49,575 nt of DNA, taken from Desulfovibrionaceae bacterium (GTDB lineage Bacteria > Desulfobacterota > Desulfovibrionia > Desulfovibrionales > Desulfovibrionaceae). Shown here piece by piece: positions 9,057-17,395 of this stretch (positions within the stretch are counted from its first letter, which is position 1; each line of letters starts with the position of its first letter). A program made the position numbers and the translations under genes. Location: NCBI GenBank assembly GCA_009773665.1, contig WSYE01000020.1, positions 1 to 49,575 on the forward strand, given 5' to 3'. The notes below the pieces were generated by a model. That model saw only the letters and a program-made list of their open reading frames with translations, was not told where the DNA came from and did not search any database.

Positions 9057-9734
9057 ATGCAACCTGACGCAACCGGCCTCATCCTGTCCCCGTCACTTCT
9101 TTCCTGCGACTTCAGCCGCCTGGGCGAAGAGTTAGCAGCCCTGGAAAGCGCTGGCCTCTCCTGGGTTCATTGGGACGTCATGGATGGTCATTTTGTCCCA
9201 AACATCACCTTCGGTCCAGGAGTCATCGCCAAGTGCCGTAAAAACAGCGGGTTGTTCTTCGACGTGCACCTGATGATTTCGAATCCTGACACCTACATCA
9301 AGGAATTCGTTGATGCCGGGGCCGACCTCGTATGCGTACACGCCGAAGCCTGCACCCATCTAGAGAGGACCGTTAGTGAGATCGCACGGCTGGGGGCCAA
9401 GCCAGCCGTGGCCCTAAACCCCCACACCCCCTTGGCCGTGGTTGAATACCTGCTCCCGCAGTTGTTCATGGTGCTCATCATGAGTGTCAATCCCGGCTTT
9501 GGTGGTCAACGCTTCATCCCTTTCAGCTTGGGAAAAATCCGGGCCTTGCGGCGGATGATCGATGCCCTCAACTCCAAAGCCATCATCCAAGTGGACGGCG
9601 GCGTCACCCTGGAGAACTCCCGCGAGCTGCTGGAGGCCGGGGCGACAGCCCTGGTTTCCGGGTCTGCCTTCTTCAGCAATCCGCCCTATGAAGAGCGCCA
9701 CGCTGCATTTCAGAGCGCCTGCGCACGGAACTGA
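9057..9734 (+). CDS. rpe: Ribulose-phosphate 3-epimerase
   Basis: A 225-residue TIM-barrel epimerase converting xylulose 5-phosphate to ribulose 5-phosphate. Family signatures are SPSLLSCDF near residue 10, WVHWDVMDGHFVPNITFG near residue 35 with the catalytic Asp, the metal histidine in FDVHLM, MSVNPGFGGQ near residue 140, and the second catalytic Asp in IQVDGGV near residue 178. It is the last gene of the first CBB unit. The 183-bp gap that follows holds no further ORF and leads to the sigma-54 activator gene. Confidence 0.95.
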   Translation: MQPDATGLILSPSLLSCDFSRLGEELAALESAGLSWVHWDVMDGHFVPNITFGPGVIAKCRKNSGLFFDVHLMISNPDTYIKEFVDAGADLVCVHAEACTHLERTVSEIARLGAKPAVALNPHTPLAVVEYLLPQLFMVLIMSVNPGFGGQRFIPFSLGKIRALRRMIDALNSKAIIQVDGGVTLENSRELLEAGATALVSGSAFFSNPPYEERHAAFQSACARN

Positions 9735-9917
9735 TCGGTAAAAAGCGGGGTTCGGAAGGCAAGCGGTCGCCAGGAGTGAGCGGTCGGCCAACGGTCCCAT
9801 TTCGGGGGCCATCGGCAGGGATAACCTTCTTGCGGCTGTTGCGCCATTGACCCATAACTTGCCGCCGTTCATGCAAAATCTTCACTGCCTATAGCCATTG
9901 TATTGTAAGAAGGGGCC

Positions 9918-11294
9918 ATGAGCAAAGCTAGCACAATCCGCATGTTGGTTGTGGGCCCTACCCCCAGGCTTGGTTTGTTCCTGAAGAGCATGGAGGACAT
10001 CCCCGGCGTGGAGGTGGCGGGCATTCTGGACTCCAGTTCCGATCCGCAGGGCCTCGCCATGGCTAGACGCCTGAAGCTTCCTATCTATGCACGCCAGAGC
10101 GATTGCAAGGAGCTGGCTTCACTGCGGGCCATGGTCATCTTCAACGCCCAATCTTTATCAATGGTGGACATGAAGGCCTTGCCTGAAGGGGTTGCAGTGC
10201 TCCGGGGCGCAAGTCTCAAACTGGTCAGGCGGTTGGCCGGGGCATTGAAAAAATCCATCGTCTTCCGCGACAAGTTCCAGACCGTGAAGCAGACCTACGG
10301 CCAATGGCTTCACACTGCAGAGGACTTGGTTGGAAAGTCTGAACACATTCAGGAAGTCAAGGGACTGGTGCGCAAGGTGGCCCCCACCCCGACACCCGTG
10401 CTGCTGCTTGGCGAGACCGGCACCGGTAAGGATTTAGTGGCGCGAGCCATCCACCACCATAGTGCCCTCAAGAATAAGCCCTTCATTGCGGTCAACTGCA
10501 CTGCGCTCACCGGGACGCTCATGGAGAGCGAACTGTTTGGCTATAAAAAGGGGGCCTTTACTGGCGCGGACGAAGACCGCAAGGGTTTGCTGGAGGAAGC
10601 AGATGGCGGCTCGCTGTTTTTGGACGAAATCGGGGATATGCCCCTGGAGTTACAGTCAAAATTGTTGCGATTCCTGCAAACTGGCGAAGTGCGCCGGGTG
10701 GGTTCGACACAGAATAAAGTGGTGAGCGTCCGGGTCATCGCCGCCACCAATCGGGACATGGAGCAAGCCACTGCCGAAAACAGCTTCCGACGCGACCTCT
10801 ACTACCGTTTCAACACCTTCACCATCCGCCTTAACCCTCTGCGGGAGAGGTGCATGGATATTCCCTATCTGGCCTACCATTTTCTCACCAAGGCAGAGGC
10901 CAAACTCAACAAGAAAATGCAGGGCATAAGCGACGATGCCATGGCCTGCCTGACCCGCTACCATTGGCCTGGAAACGTGCGAGAGCTTTCCAACGTCATG
11001 GAGCGGGCGGTTATCTTGAGCCAGGGAGAAACCATTGAGCCTGTGGATCTGCCCCAGCAGGTCTACGCGCCCGGCTCCCCCCTGCCGCAGATGCATTCAA
11101 CCCCGTGTCCGACTGCAGACGATGCCTGCGAACACGGTTTCGCATCCTCAAAGGATCGCATCATGGCCAATTTCGAGCGAAAGGAACTGCTGCACTACTT
11201 AAAAAATGCCCAGGGCAACGTCAGTGAAGCCTGCCGCCTCTCCGGCATTCCCCGCCGGACCTTCTACCGCAAGATGCGCAAGTACGGGCTGTAA
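9918..11294 (+). CDS. Sigma-54-dependent activator with a Rossmann-like N-terminus
   Basis: A 458-residue bacterial enhancer-binding protein. The AAA+ domain (about residues 138-370) has Walker A GETGTGKD near 165, the sigma-54-contacting GAFTGA loop near 213, Walker B LFLDEIGDM near 236, and the arginine-finger region RRDLYYRFN. A Fis-type helix-turn-helix closes the protein (GNVSEACRLSGIPRRTFYRK). The first ~130 residues are not a receiver, GAF or PAS domain; MLVVGPTPRLGLFLKSM followed by alternating strands and helices looks like a Rossmann-type fold, so a dinucleotide or metabolite signal is possible (inference). It sits between the two CBB units, each preceded by a sigma-54-like promoter, and so is the likely regulator of both. 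No LysR-type CbbR is present in the window. Confidence 0.9.
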   Translation: MSKASTIRMLVVGPTPRLGLFLKSMEDIPGVEVAGILDSSSDPQGLAMARRLKLPIYARQSDCKELASLRAMVIFNAQSLSMVDMKALPEGVAVLRGASLKLVRRLAGALKKSIVFRDKFQTVKQTYGQWLHTAEDLVGKSEHIQEVKGLVRKVAPTPTPVLLLGETGTGKDLVARAIHHHSALKNKPFIAVNCTALTGTLMESELFGYKKGAFTGADEDRKGLLEEADGGSLFLDEIGDMPLELQSKLLRFLQTGEVRRVGSTQNKVVSVRVIAATNRDMEQATAENSFRRDLYYRFNTFTIRLNPLRERCMDIPYLAYHFLTKAEAKLNKKMQGISDDAMACLTRYHWPGNVRELSNVMERAVILSQGETIEPVDLPQQVYAPGSPLPQMHSTPCPTADDACEHGFASSKDRIMANFERKELLHYLKNAQGNVSEACRLSGIPRRTFYRKMRKYGL

Positions 11295-11307
11295 GCTCTT
11301 TGAACGG

Positions 11308-11363
11308 TGTGCCATCCCTGGCACGGTGTGCCAGGGAGCATCTCTGCTGTGCCACGGATGGCA
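11308..11363 (+). promoter_or_regulatory. Triple GTGCCA/TGGCAC palindromes upstream of glpX
   Basis: Site A (11309-11324) is a perfect GTGCCA-TCCC-TGGCAC. Its right half is reused in a second perfect inverted repeat, CCTGGCAC-GGT-GTGCCAGG (11317-11335). Site C (11350-11363) is TGCCA-CGGA-TGGCA. All lie about 90-145 bp before the sigma-54-like promoter and just after the activator's stop codon, as expected for an enhancer bound by the upstream-encoded regulator. Confidence 0.65.
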
Positions 11364-11449
11364 GCGCGGTGCGACGCGGGCGGCTCCCCACAGATTCACA
11401 ACACGCTATAATCACGAGATAAATCTATGCCTGATTGAGCTGTGGCCCG

Positions 11450-11465
11450 GGGCACGCTTCTTGGA
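11450..11465 (+). promoter_or_regulatory. Sigma-54-like promoter of the glpX-prk-cbbM unit
   Basis: GGGCAC-N5-TTGG: the invariant GG of the -24 box and the spacing are right, but the -12 box reads TTGGA instead of TTGCA. It shares the core ACGCTTCTTG with the promoter at 2929. The predicted start near 11476 leaves about 80 bases of leader before glpX. Confidence 0.5.
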
Positions 11466-11558
11466 ACTCTCTCTTCAGGCAACCAAATGGCCGCAAGAAT
11501 ACGAGACGCTTCACCCAGGCGGCATCACACAACCGGCAGCGCACAAGGCAGGCACAAC

Positions 11559-12575
11559 ATGGACACAACTCAAGGCAAAGAAGAACCCGACCGCAATCTC
11601 GCCCTGGACCTTGTCCGGGTTACCGAAGCCGCCGCCATCGCCTCGGCCCGCTGGCTCGGCCTTGGCCAGAAGGAGGATGGCGACGCAGCCGCAGTAGCAG
11701 CCATGCGCGCCACGTTCTCTGCCCTGGATATCGATGGTCAAGTGGTCATTGGGGAAGGAGAAAAGGACGAAGCCCCCATGTTGTTCAACGGTGAGCGCGT
11801 GGGTTCTGGCAAAGGCCCGGCCATGGACGTAGCCGTAGACCCCCTGGAAGGAACGAACCTCTTGGCCATGGGCCGACCCAACGCCATCGCCGTAGTGGCG
11901 CTGGCCCCCAAGGGGGCCTTTTTCGACCCCAAACCGGGCTTTTACATGAAAAAGCTGGTGGTGCCTGCTCAAGCGCGAGGCCTGGTTGATATCTCCGCCC
12001 CGGTTGGTGACACCCTTGCCATCGTGGCCCACGCTTTGGGCAAGAAGGTGAAGGACGTTGTGGTCTTTGTGTTGGAAAAGGCTCGCCATGCCCAGCTTAT
12101 CAAGGCCATCCGCCAGGCCGGTGCGCGTATTCAGCTGCACACAGATGGAGATGTGGCTGGGGCCATCATGGCTGCCTCGCCGGACAGCGAGGTGGACGTT
12201 CTCATGGGTACAGGCGGCACACCCGAAGGCGTCCTGGCCGCCGCAGCCATGCGCATTCTGGGTGCGGAAATCCAAGGGATGCTCGATCCGCAGTCACCTG
12301 CGGAACGTGCCGCTCTGGATGCGGCAGGCATTGACCCGTCGCGCATTCTGTACACGCATGAGTTGGTAAAAAGTGATGACATCTTTTTTGCCGCCACGGG
12401 AGTTTCAGGCGGCACCTTCCTGCCGGGCGTGGAGTTTCCCGGTCATGGAGGCGCTGTGACCACTTCCCTGGTCATGCGCGGCAAGACAGGAACCATCCGC
12501 CACATCCGTTCCAGCCATTCGCTGGAAAAACTGCGTCGCTTCAGCGTCGTCGACTACGACAAGGCCGCAGCCTGA
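11559..12575 (+). CDS. glpX: Class II fructose-1,6-bisphosphatase (GlpX type)
   Basis: A 338-residue GlpX-family phosphatase removing the C1 phosphate from fructose 1,6-bisphosphate, and in many autotrophs also acting on sedoheptulose 1,7-bisphosphate. Metal-binding signatures GEGEKDEAPML near residue 70 and DPLEGTNL near residue 98 are intact, followed by LMGTGGTPEGVLAAAA near residue 215. ATG 11559 is preferred because the conserved N-terminus (RNLALDLVRVTEAAA) begins about 12 residues later; the frame is open further upstream into the promoter region. It opens the second CBB unit, followed 30 bp later by phosphoribulokinase. No separate SBPase gene is present, so a bifunctional role is likely. 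Confidence 0.93.
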   Translation: MDTTQGKEEPDRNLALDLVRVTEAAAIASARWLGLGQKEDGDAAAVAAMRATFSALDIDGQVVIGEGEKDEAPMLFNGERVGSGKGPAMDVAVDPLEGTNLLAMGRPNAIAVVALAPKGAFFDPKPGFYMKKLVVPAQARGLVDISAPVGDTLAIVAHALGKKVKDVVVFVLEKARHAQLIKAIRQAGARIQLHTDGDVAGAIMAASPDSEVDVLMGTGGTPEGVLAAAAMRILGAEIQGMLDPQSPAERAALDAAGIDPSRILYTHELVKSDDIFFAATGVSGGTFLPGVEFPGHGGAVTTSLVMRGKTGTIRHIRSSHSLEKLRRFSVVDYDKAAA

Positions 12576-12605
12576 AAACGATTGAGTCCACCAGGAGAAA
12601 CCAAA

Positions 12606-13535
12606 ATGACCGCGAAACGACCCATCCTCCTCGGCATCGTGGGCGATAGCGCCACCGGCAAGACTACAATGTCCTCCGGCATCGAGCAAATCCTCGGTCC
12701 AGACAGGGTGACCAACATCTGTTCCGACGACTATCACAAGTACAACCGTTGCCAGCGCAAGGAAAAAAACATCTGCGCACTGGACCCGGACTGCAACTAC
12801 ATCGACATCATGGAGGGGCATTTCGAACAGCTGCGTCGTGGTGAACCCATCTTAAAGCCTGTGTACAACCACTCGACCGGAGATTTTGATCCGCCGGTCT
12901 ACGTCTATCCCAAGGAATTTGTCATCATTGAAGGTCTCCTGGGCTTTGCCAGCAAGCGCATGCGTGACGCCTTCGACGTCAAGATATACCTGGACCCGCA
13001 GGAAGATTTGCGCGTGGACTGGAAGGTCAAACGCGATTCCACCAAACGGGGCTATTCAGTCGAGGAGGTGATGGCTTCCCTCAAGCGCCGTGAGGATGTG
13101 TCGGCCAAATGCATCCGACCGCAACGCAAATTCTCGGACATCGTAGTGAACTTCTACAGGCCGGAAGGACTCAAAGAAGAAACAGGCACGTACCTGAATA
13201 CCAAGCTCATCTTGCGCCCGACGATCAAGCATCCGGATTTCAGCGAGTTCATCGACCAGCGACCCGACCGGAAAAAACAGTGCCTTACCATCTCGCTGGG
13301 AAGAGACGAGGGCTCGCCCGTGGACATTCTGCACATCACCGGAAACATCCAGCCGGTGACTGCGGAGACCCTCATGGACATCATCATGGACCATTTGCAG
13401 GGCGTGGAGCCGTTGCCCACAGACGGTGTGGGGCACTACACCGAGGGTACTGAAGCCAAAAACAGCTACCCCCTGGCCATCACCCAACTGTTGACCTGCT
13501 ACCATCTGTTGAGCGCCAAATCGATGGTTGGGTAG
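12606..13535 (+). CDS. prk: Phosphoribulokinase
   Basis: A 309-residue kinase phosphorylating ribulose 5-phosphate to ribulose 1,5-bisphosphate, the RuBisCO substrate. The Walker A loop GDSATGKTT lies at residues about 14-22, CSDDYHKYNRCQRKE near residue 40, and PVYNHSTGDFDPP near residue 85 is the sugar-phosphate-binding block. EGLLGFASKRMRDAFDVKIYLDP near residue 115 contains the Walker B-like segment. The sequence resembles plant/cyanobacterial-type PRK rather than the short proteobacterial type. CAGGAGAAACC precedes ATG. With form II RuBisCO 42 bp downstream it makes up the two enzymes unique to the CBB cycle. Confidence 0.93.
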   Translation: MTAKRPILLGIVGDSATGKTTMSSGIEQILGPDRVTNICSDDYHKYNRCQRKEKNICALDPDCNYIDIMEGHFEQLRRGEPILKPVYNHSTGDFDPPVYVYPKEFVIIEGLLGFASKRMRDAFDVKIYLDPQEDLRVDWKVKRDSTKRGYSVEEVMASLKRREDVSAKCIRPQRKFSDIVVNFYRPEGLKEETGTYLNTKLILRPTIKHPDFSEFIDQRPDRKKQCLTISLGRDEGSPVDILHITGNIQPVTAETLMDIIMDHLQGVEPLPTDGVGHYTEGTEAKNSYPLAITQLLTCYHLLSAKSMVG

Positions 13536-13577
13536 GCGGGCAGCAGCAACAGACGAGAGTAAAAGGAGACGGCGCTT

Positions 13578-14966
13578 ATGAACCAAGCGAAACGATATGT
13601 AGACTTGAGTCTTGCTGAAGAGGAACTTGTGAGCCAGGGGGGGCATGTGCTTTGCGCCTACTCCATGAAGCCTCAAGCAGGATTTGATTCTATTGAGGTG
13701 GCAGCGCACTTCGCAGCTGAATCCTCCACCGGCACCAATGTGGAAGTGTGCACGACCGACGACTTCACCCGTGGTATGGACGCCCTGGTCTACGAAGTAG
13801 GCCCAGCCGACGCCAACGGCACGCACGTTATGAAGATCGCCTATCCTCTGGGCCTGTTCGACCGGAACATCATCGACGGGCGGGCCATGATGGTGTCCTT
13901 CCTGACCCTGTGCATCGGCAACAACCAGGGCATGGGGGACGTTGAATACGCCAAGTTGCTCGACTTCTACGTTCCTCCGGCCTATCTGCGACTGTTTGAC
14001 GGACCGGCCATGAATATCGTCGATTTCTGGCGAATTCTCGACAGGCCTATCGAGAACGGCGGGATGATCGTGGGAACCATCATCAAGCCCAAACTGGGCC
14101 TTCGCCCCAAACCTTTTGCCGAAGCCTGCTATCAATTCTGGCTTGGCGGCGATTTTATCAAGAACGATGAACCGCAGGGAAACCAAGTATTCGCGCCCAT
14201 GCGGGAAACAATCCCTGCCGTCGCTGACGCAATGCGCCGGGCTCAAGAGAAGACCGGTCAGGCCAAGATTTTCTCGGCCAACATCACAGCGGATGATCCG
14301 CATGAAATCATCGCCAGGGGCGAGCTGGTGCTCAAAGCCTTTGGTGAAAACGCGGATCGTGTGGCCTTCCTGGTGGATGGCTATGTGGGAGGTCCCAGCG
14401 CCGTGACCACAGTGCGCCGCCATTTCGCAAACCAGTTCCTTCATTATCACCGTGCCGGACACGGCGCCATCACTTCGCCCCAGTCCAAGCGTGGCTACAC
14501 TGCATTTGTCTTATCTAAAATGGCTCGTCTGCAAGGTGCTTCGGGCATTCATACCGGCACCATGGGCTTTGGCAAAATGGAAGGAGATCCTGCTGATAAG
14601 ATCATGGCCTATATGCTGGAGCAGGAAGAGGCACAAGGCCCATTCTTCCGGCAGCGGTGGTATGGTATGAAGCCGACCACCCCCATGATATCAGGGGGCA
14701 TGAACGCCCTGCGGCTGCCGGGATTCTTCGACAACTTGGGCCATGCAAACTTTTGTCAGACCTCTGGCGGCGGTGCATTCGGCCACCTGGATGGTCCCAC
14801 GGCAGGCGCACTTTCACTCAGGCAGTCCCATGCAGCCTGGGAGCAAGGCGTGGACCTGTTGGAGTACGCCACCACACATCAGGAATTAGCCAGAGCCTTC
14901 GAATCCTTCCCCAGTGATGCAGACAGGCTCTACCCGGAGTGGCGTAAACGGTTGAAAGTCTCCTAG
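13578..14966 (+). CDS. cbbM: RuBisCO form II large subunit
   Basis: A 462-residue form II ribulose-1,5-bisphosphate carboxylase, which needs no small subunit; none is encoded nearby. It follows Rhodospirillum rubrum CbbM closely from memory: [20 protein letters not shown] near residue 49, [19 protein letters not shown] near residue 165, the carbamylated lysine in [14 protein letters not shown] near residue 190, HYHRAGHGA near residue 290, loop-6 [10 protein letters not shown] near residue 330, and GGGAFGH near residue 395. Catalytic residues are present, so it should be active. The ribosome binding site is AAGGAG. No CbbQ/CbbO activase genes follow; CbbY does. Form II enzymes favour high CO2 and low O2, which suits an anaerobe. 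Confidence 0.96.
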   Translation: MNQAKRYVDLSLAEEELVSQGGHVLCAYSMKPQAGFDSIEVAAHFAAESSTGTNVEVCTTDDFTRGMDALVYEVGPADANGTHVMKIAYPLGLFDRNIIDGRAMMVSFLTLCIGNNQGMGDVEYAKLLDFYVPPAYLRLFDGPAMNIVDFWRILDRPIENGGMIVGTIIKPKLGLRPKPFAEACYQFWLGGDFIKNDEPQGNQVFAPMRETIPAVADAMRRAQEKTGQAKIFSANITADDPHEIIARGELVLKAFGENADRVAFLVDGYVGGPSAVTTVRRHFANQFLHYHRAGHGAITSPQSKRGYTAFVLSKMARLQGASGIHTGTMGFGKMEGDPADKIMAYMLEQEEAQGPFFRQRWYGMKPTTPMISGGMNALRLPGFFDNLGHANFCQTSGGGAFGHLDGPTAGALSLRQSHAAWEQGVDLLEYATTHQELARAFESFPSDADRLYPEWRKRLKVS

Positions 14967-14985
14967 GCCTCGAAACAATTACCTC

Positions 14986-15020
14986 CAGGCCCGGCGGCCA
15001 TTAACACTCCGCCGGGCCTG
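14986..15020 (+). terminator. Hairpin after cbbM
   Basis: A perfect 12-bp inverted repeat (CAGGCCCGGCGG at 14986-14997 with its complement at 15009-15020) sits 20 bp after the RuBisCO stop. There is no T-run, so it may be a processing or stabilising hairpin rather than a strict intrinsic terminator; cbbY follows 30 bp later. Confidence 0.55.
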
Positions 15021-15049
15021 CCTCTTCCGCCAGACCGTGAGGGCACGCT

Positions 15050-15820
15050 ATGAGTCTTCAGGCACTTGTTTGGGATGTCGACGGCACTCTTGCTGACACA
15101 GAAGAGGCTCACAGGACTGCCTTTAATCAGGCTTTCGCAGAGCGGAATCTGAATTGGAGATGGGGACGGGAGACCTATTCCGAGTTGTTAGCTGTCAGCG
15201 GAGGGAAGGAGAGAATAGCCTACTTTCTTCAAAGGCTGTCCGTTCGGGAGGCGGCGTTTGCACGTCCGCTCATCCAAGACCTGCATGCCCGAAAGACCGC
15301 CATCTACGAAACCATGGTCAATACTGGACGTGTCAGACTCCGCGAAGGAGTGGCCAGGCTACTCACCGAGTCTGCACAGGCCGGACTGAAATTGGCCATT
15401 GCCACGACCACCACGCTCTGCAATGTGGAAGCCCTCCTGACCGCCAACCTGGACAAGAAAATACTGGTTTGGGACGTCATTGTGGCTGGCGATGCGGTGC
15501 CTCGCAAAAAGCCCGAACCCGATGTTTACTTGGCCGTACTCAAGCAACTGGGTTTGGAACCGTCCCAATGTTTAGCCATTGAAGATTCGCGCAATGGCCT
15601 CCTGGCGGCATCGGCGGCTCAAATACCATGTATCGTCACCCCGACAGAATACACCGCGAAAGAACAATACCAGGGCGCGTTGGCCGTGCTTGACAGCCTT
15701 GGCGAACCTGACGTGCCTTGCAGGTCGATCATAGGGGCATCCCTTACACGCCCTTTTGTGGATGTAGCGCAACTCCGCATTTGGCATGAAGAGTACAAAC
15801 AAACCACTAAAACAATGTAG
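15050..15820 (+). CDS. cbbY: CbbY-like HAD phosphatase
   Basis: A 256-residue haloacid-dehalogenase hydrolase with a cap domain. The nucleophile motif WDVDGTLADTEEAH is at residues about 8-21, the second motif IATTTT near residue 113, and the lysine and acidic motifs RKKPEPDVY and AIEDSRNG near residues 150-185. CbbY enzymes dephosphorylate xylulose 1,5-bisphosphate, a RuBisCO inhibitor made by side reactions, and are usually encoded beside RuBisCO as here. It is separated from cbbM by the hairpin and has only a weak ribosome binding site (GAGGGCAC). The 127 bp after its stop are AT-rich and show no gene. Confidence 0.88.
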   Translation: MSLQALVWDVDGTLADTEEAHRTAFNQAFAERNLNWRWGRETYSELLAVSGGKERIAYFLQRLSVREAAFARPLIQDLHARKTAIYETMVNTGRVRLREGVARLLTESAQAGLKLAIATTTTLCNVEALLTANLDKKILVWDVIVAGDAVPRKKPEPDVYLAVLKQLGLEPSQCLAIEDSRNGLLAASAAQIPCIVTPTEYTAKEQYQGALAVLDSLGEPDVPCRSIIGASLTRPFVDVAQLRIWHEEYKQTTKTM

Positions 15821-15947
15821 TTCTACGAGAACATTTTTATCCAGTTGTAATTCAAAAACTGATTGAATCAAAACAGTTCACATTGTCAACAGCAAACAAA
15901 GTGAACAAGGTTATTGAGTACTTGTCATCACGGAACTGTTGCAAGGA

Positions 15948-16955
15948 TTACCGTCCAACCTCCCCCCGTCTCATCCCAGCCAGCCTGTCAGCCAAACGCG
16001 CCGTGCGCAGATGCGTGTACCGCGCCAGCATTTGCAGCGTCTTATGTCCGGTCACAGCCTTGATCTCCATGACATCCAGGTCCGTAAGCTCGAAGAACCG
16101 GCTAGTGGCCTCATGGCGAAGGTCATGGAAGCGAAGGTCATCAAGCTTTGCTTTCTTGCGCGCAAGCTTCATGGCGGTCGTGATCTGATCTTCCGAGAAG
16201 TTAAACACCGATTTCTGATCATTACTGCGCGGCAACTCACGCAGGATGGCTAACGCCCTCGGGCTGAGAGGAACCGTGCGGGCTTCTCTGTTCTTCGTTT
16301 CCGCCAAATACACATTCCGGTTCCCCAGGTTGACGCATTTCCAGCGCAGGTCCGCGATCTCCTTCCGGCGCATGGCGGTTTCCAGTGCGAACAGGATGAC
16401 CGGCTTGAACTGTGGTGATGCAACAGCCAACAACCGCTCTTCCTCACCGTCTTCAAGGCGTCGGTCGCGGCCCTTGGCTGGCCTGGGCTTCGCTGCCAGG
16501 GCCACGGGGTTTTGCAGGCTTTCCATGCCCCAATCCGAGCGGGCGTAGTTGAACAGCTTGGAGAGCAGAGCGAAATCCAGGCGGATAGTGTTGCCGCTCG
16601 CGCCTTCGGCTTCCCGCTCCCGCCGCAGGTCGGCAATGTCCTTGGCGCGAATGGTGGCCATGATCCGGTGGGCGAGGGTCCTCTTCTGGAGAAATCTGGC
16701 CCGGTCGGTCTCACGCCTGGGGTGCTTCAGGCGAGGAATATACTCCTCGATGTAGCGGTCAAGGCACTCGCTCAGCGTGTATTGTTCGGCCTCCTTGGCA
16801 GACACAAAGAGGCTCTTGTTCATGTTCGTCTCGACATCCTTGGCCCAGGCTTCCGCCTCTACCTTGGTGTCGAAGGTTTTACAGGTGGTGGGGTAGCCCC
16901 TTTTGCGGATTCTGGCCTCCCACTGGTAGGGGCCGCGCTTGCGGAATGTCGCCAT
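15948..16955 (-). CDS. int: Tyrosine recombinase (site-specific integrase)
   Basis: A 335-residue phage/ICE-type integrase. It has an N-terminal arm-binding-like segment (RKRGPYQWEARIRKRGYP), a SAM-like core-binding domain, and the catalytic domain with Arg in ETAMRRKEIADLRW near residue 200, HDLRHEATS near residue 275, GHKTLQMLARYTH near residue 305, with the nucleophile Tyr in RYTH. I start it at the ATG whose complement is 16955 (MATFRKRG); the frame is open further but only through a palindrome. It lies about 115 bp from the 3' end of tRNA-Leu and points away from it, the classical layout at the edge of an integrated element. The island therefore lies to the left. Confidence 0.93.
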   Translation of the reverse strand: MATFRKRGPYQWEARIRKRGYPTTCKTFDTKVEAEAWAKDVETNMNKSLFVSAKEAEQYTLSECLDRYIEEYIPRLKHPRRETDRARFLQKRTLAHRIMATIRAKDIADLRREREAEGASGNTIRLDFALLSKLFNYARSDWGMESLQNPVALAAKPRPAKGRDRRLEDGEEERLLAVASPQFKPVILFALETAMRRKEIADLRWKCVNLGNRNVYLAETKNREARTVPLSPRALAILRELPRSNDQKSVFNFSEDQITTAMKLARKKAKLDDLRFHDLRHEATSRFFELTDLDVMEIKAVTGHKTLQMLARYTHLRTARLADRLAGMRRGEVGR

Positions 16956-16959
16956 ATCA

Positions 16960-17011
16960 TGCTCCAATTTTGCTCCACTTGCTCTGGAGCAAGTGGAGCA
17001 AAATTGGAGCA
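16960..17011. repeat. 25-bp perfect inverted repeat between int and tRNA-Leu
   Basis: Arms 16960-16984 and 16987-17011 are perfect reverse complements separated by two bases. Each arm contains repeated GCTCCA units. It begins four bases before the integrase start codon, so it overlaps the int leader or promoter. It could be an operator or recombination-directionality site; the lack of a T-run on the int side argues against a simple terminator. Confidence 0.85.
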
Positions 17012-17022
17012 AAAAGTCAAAT

Positions 17023-17053
17023 AGGCCAATTTCTCATTGCGAGAAATTAGCCT
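17023..17053 (-). terminator. Likely tRNA-Leu terminator
   Basis: AATTTCTC (17028-17035) pairs with GAGAAATT (17041-17048) across a 5-base loop, extended by AGGC/GCCT after one mismatch. In the tRNA's direction it is followed by ATTTGACTTTTT, a moderate U-tract, 16 bases after the tRNA 3' end. Confidence 0.55.
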
Positions 17054-17068
17054 AACCTGTTGAAATCA

Positions 17069-17157
17069 TGGTGCCCGAGGCCGGACTCGAACCGGCACGA
17101 CCCTTTCGGATCAAGGGATTTTAAGTCCCTGGTGTCTACCAATTCCACCACTCGGGC
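17069..17157 (-). tRNA. tRNA-Leu (anticodon TAA), CCA encoded
   Basis: On the minus strand a full class II tRNA can be folded: acceptor GCCCGAG (17157-17151) pairs with CTCGGGC (17079-17073), then discriminator A and an encoded CCA (17071-17069). The anticodon stem AGGGA/TCCCT encloses the loop CTTAAAA with anticodon TAA; a long variable arm and GGTTCGAGTCC T-loop follow. It reads UUA codons. Its 3' end abuts the integrase region and is the likely attachment site. I did not find a second copy of the 3' end in the window, so the other island border probably lies to the left of base 1. Confidence 0.95.
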
Positions 17158-17395
17158 GCGTGGGAAGACGGTACTTCTAGCCTTGCCCGGCGGGCTCGTC
17201 AATCGAGGGGTCGTTATGCCGGGGTGCGTCCGGATGTGAACGACTCGCGCCGCATTCGCCCCCGGGCTTCTGGTGAGACGGAGCAGCCGAAACTCGTGGG
17301 GTGTCCGCTCTCCTGCGCATCCGACTGCCTTCTTCCCGCCCACCTGGCGCTCTCACCTCTTGGCCCTTTGCCCTCCGGCTGATATGGGATGCCCC

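Noticed and set aside
13056-14462. 468-codon minus-strand frame over prk/cbbM
   Set aside because: Both plus-strand genes are clearly identified across it and the translation has no family signature.
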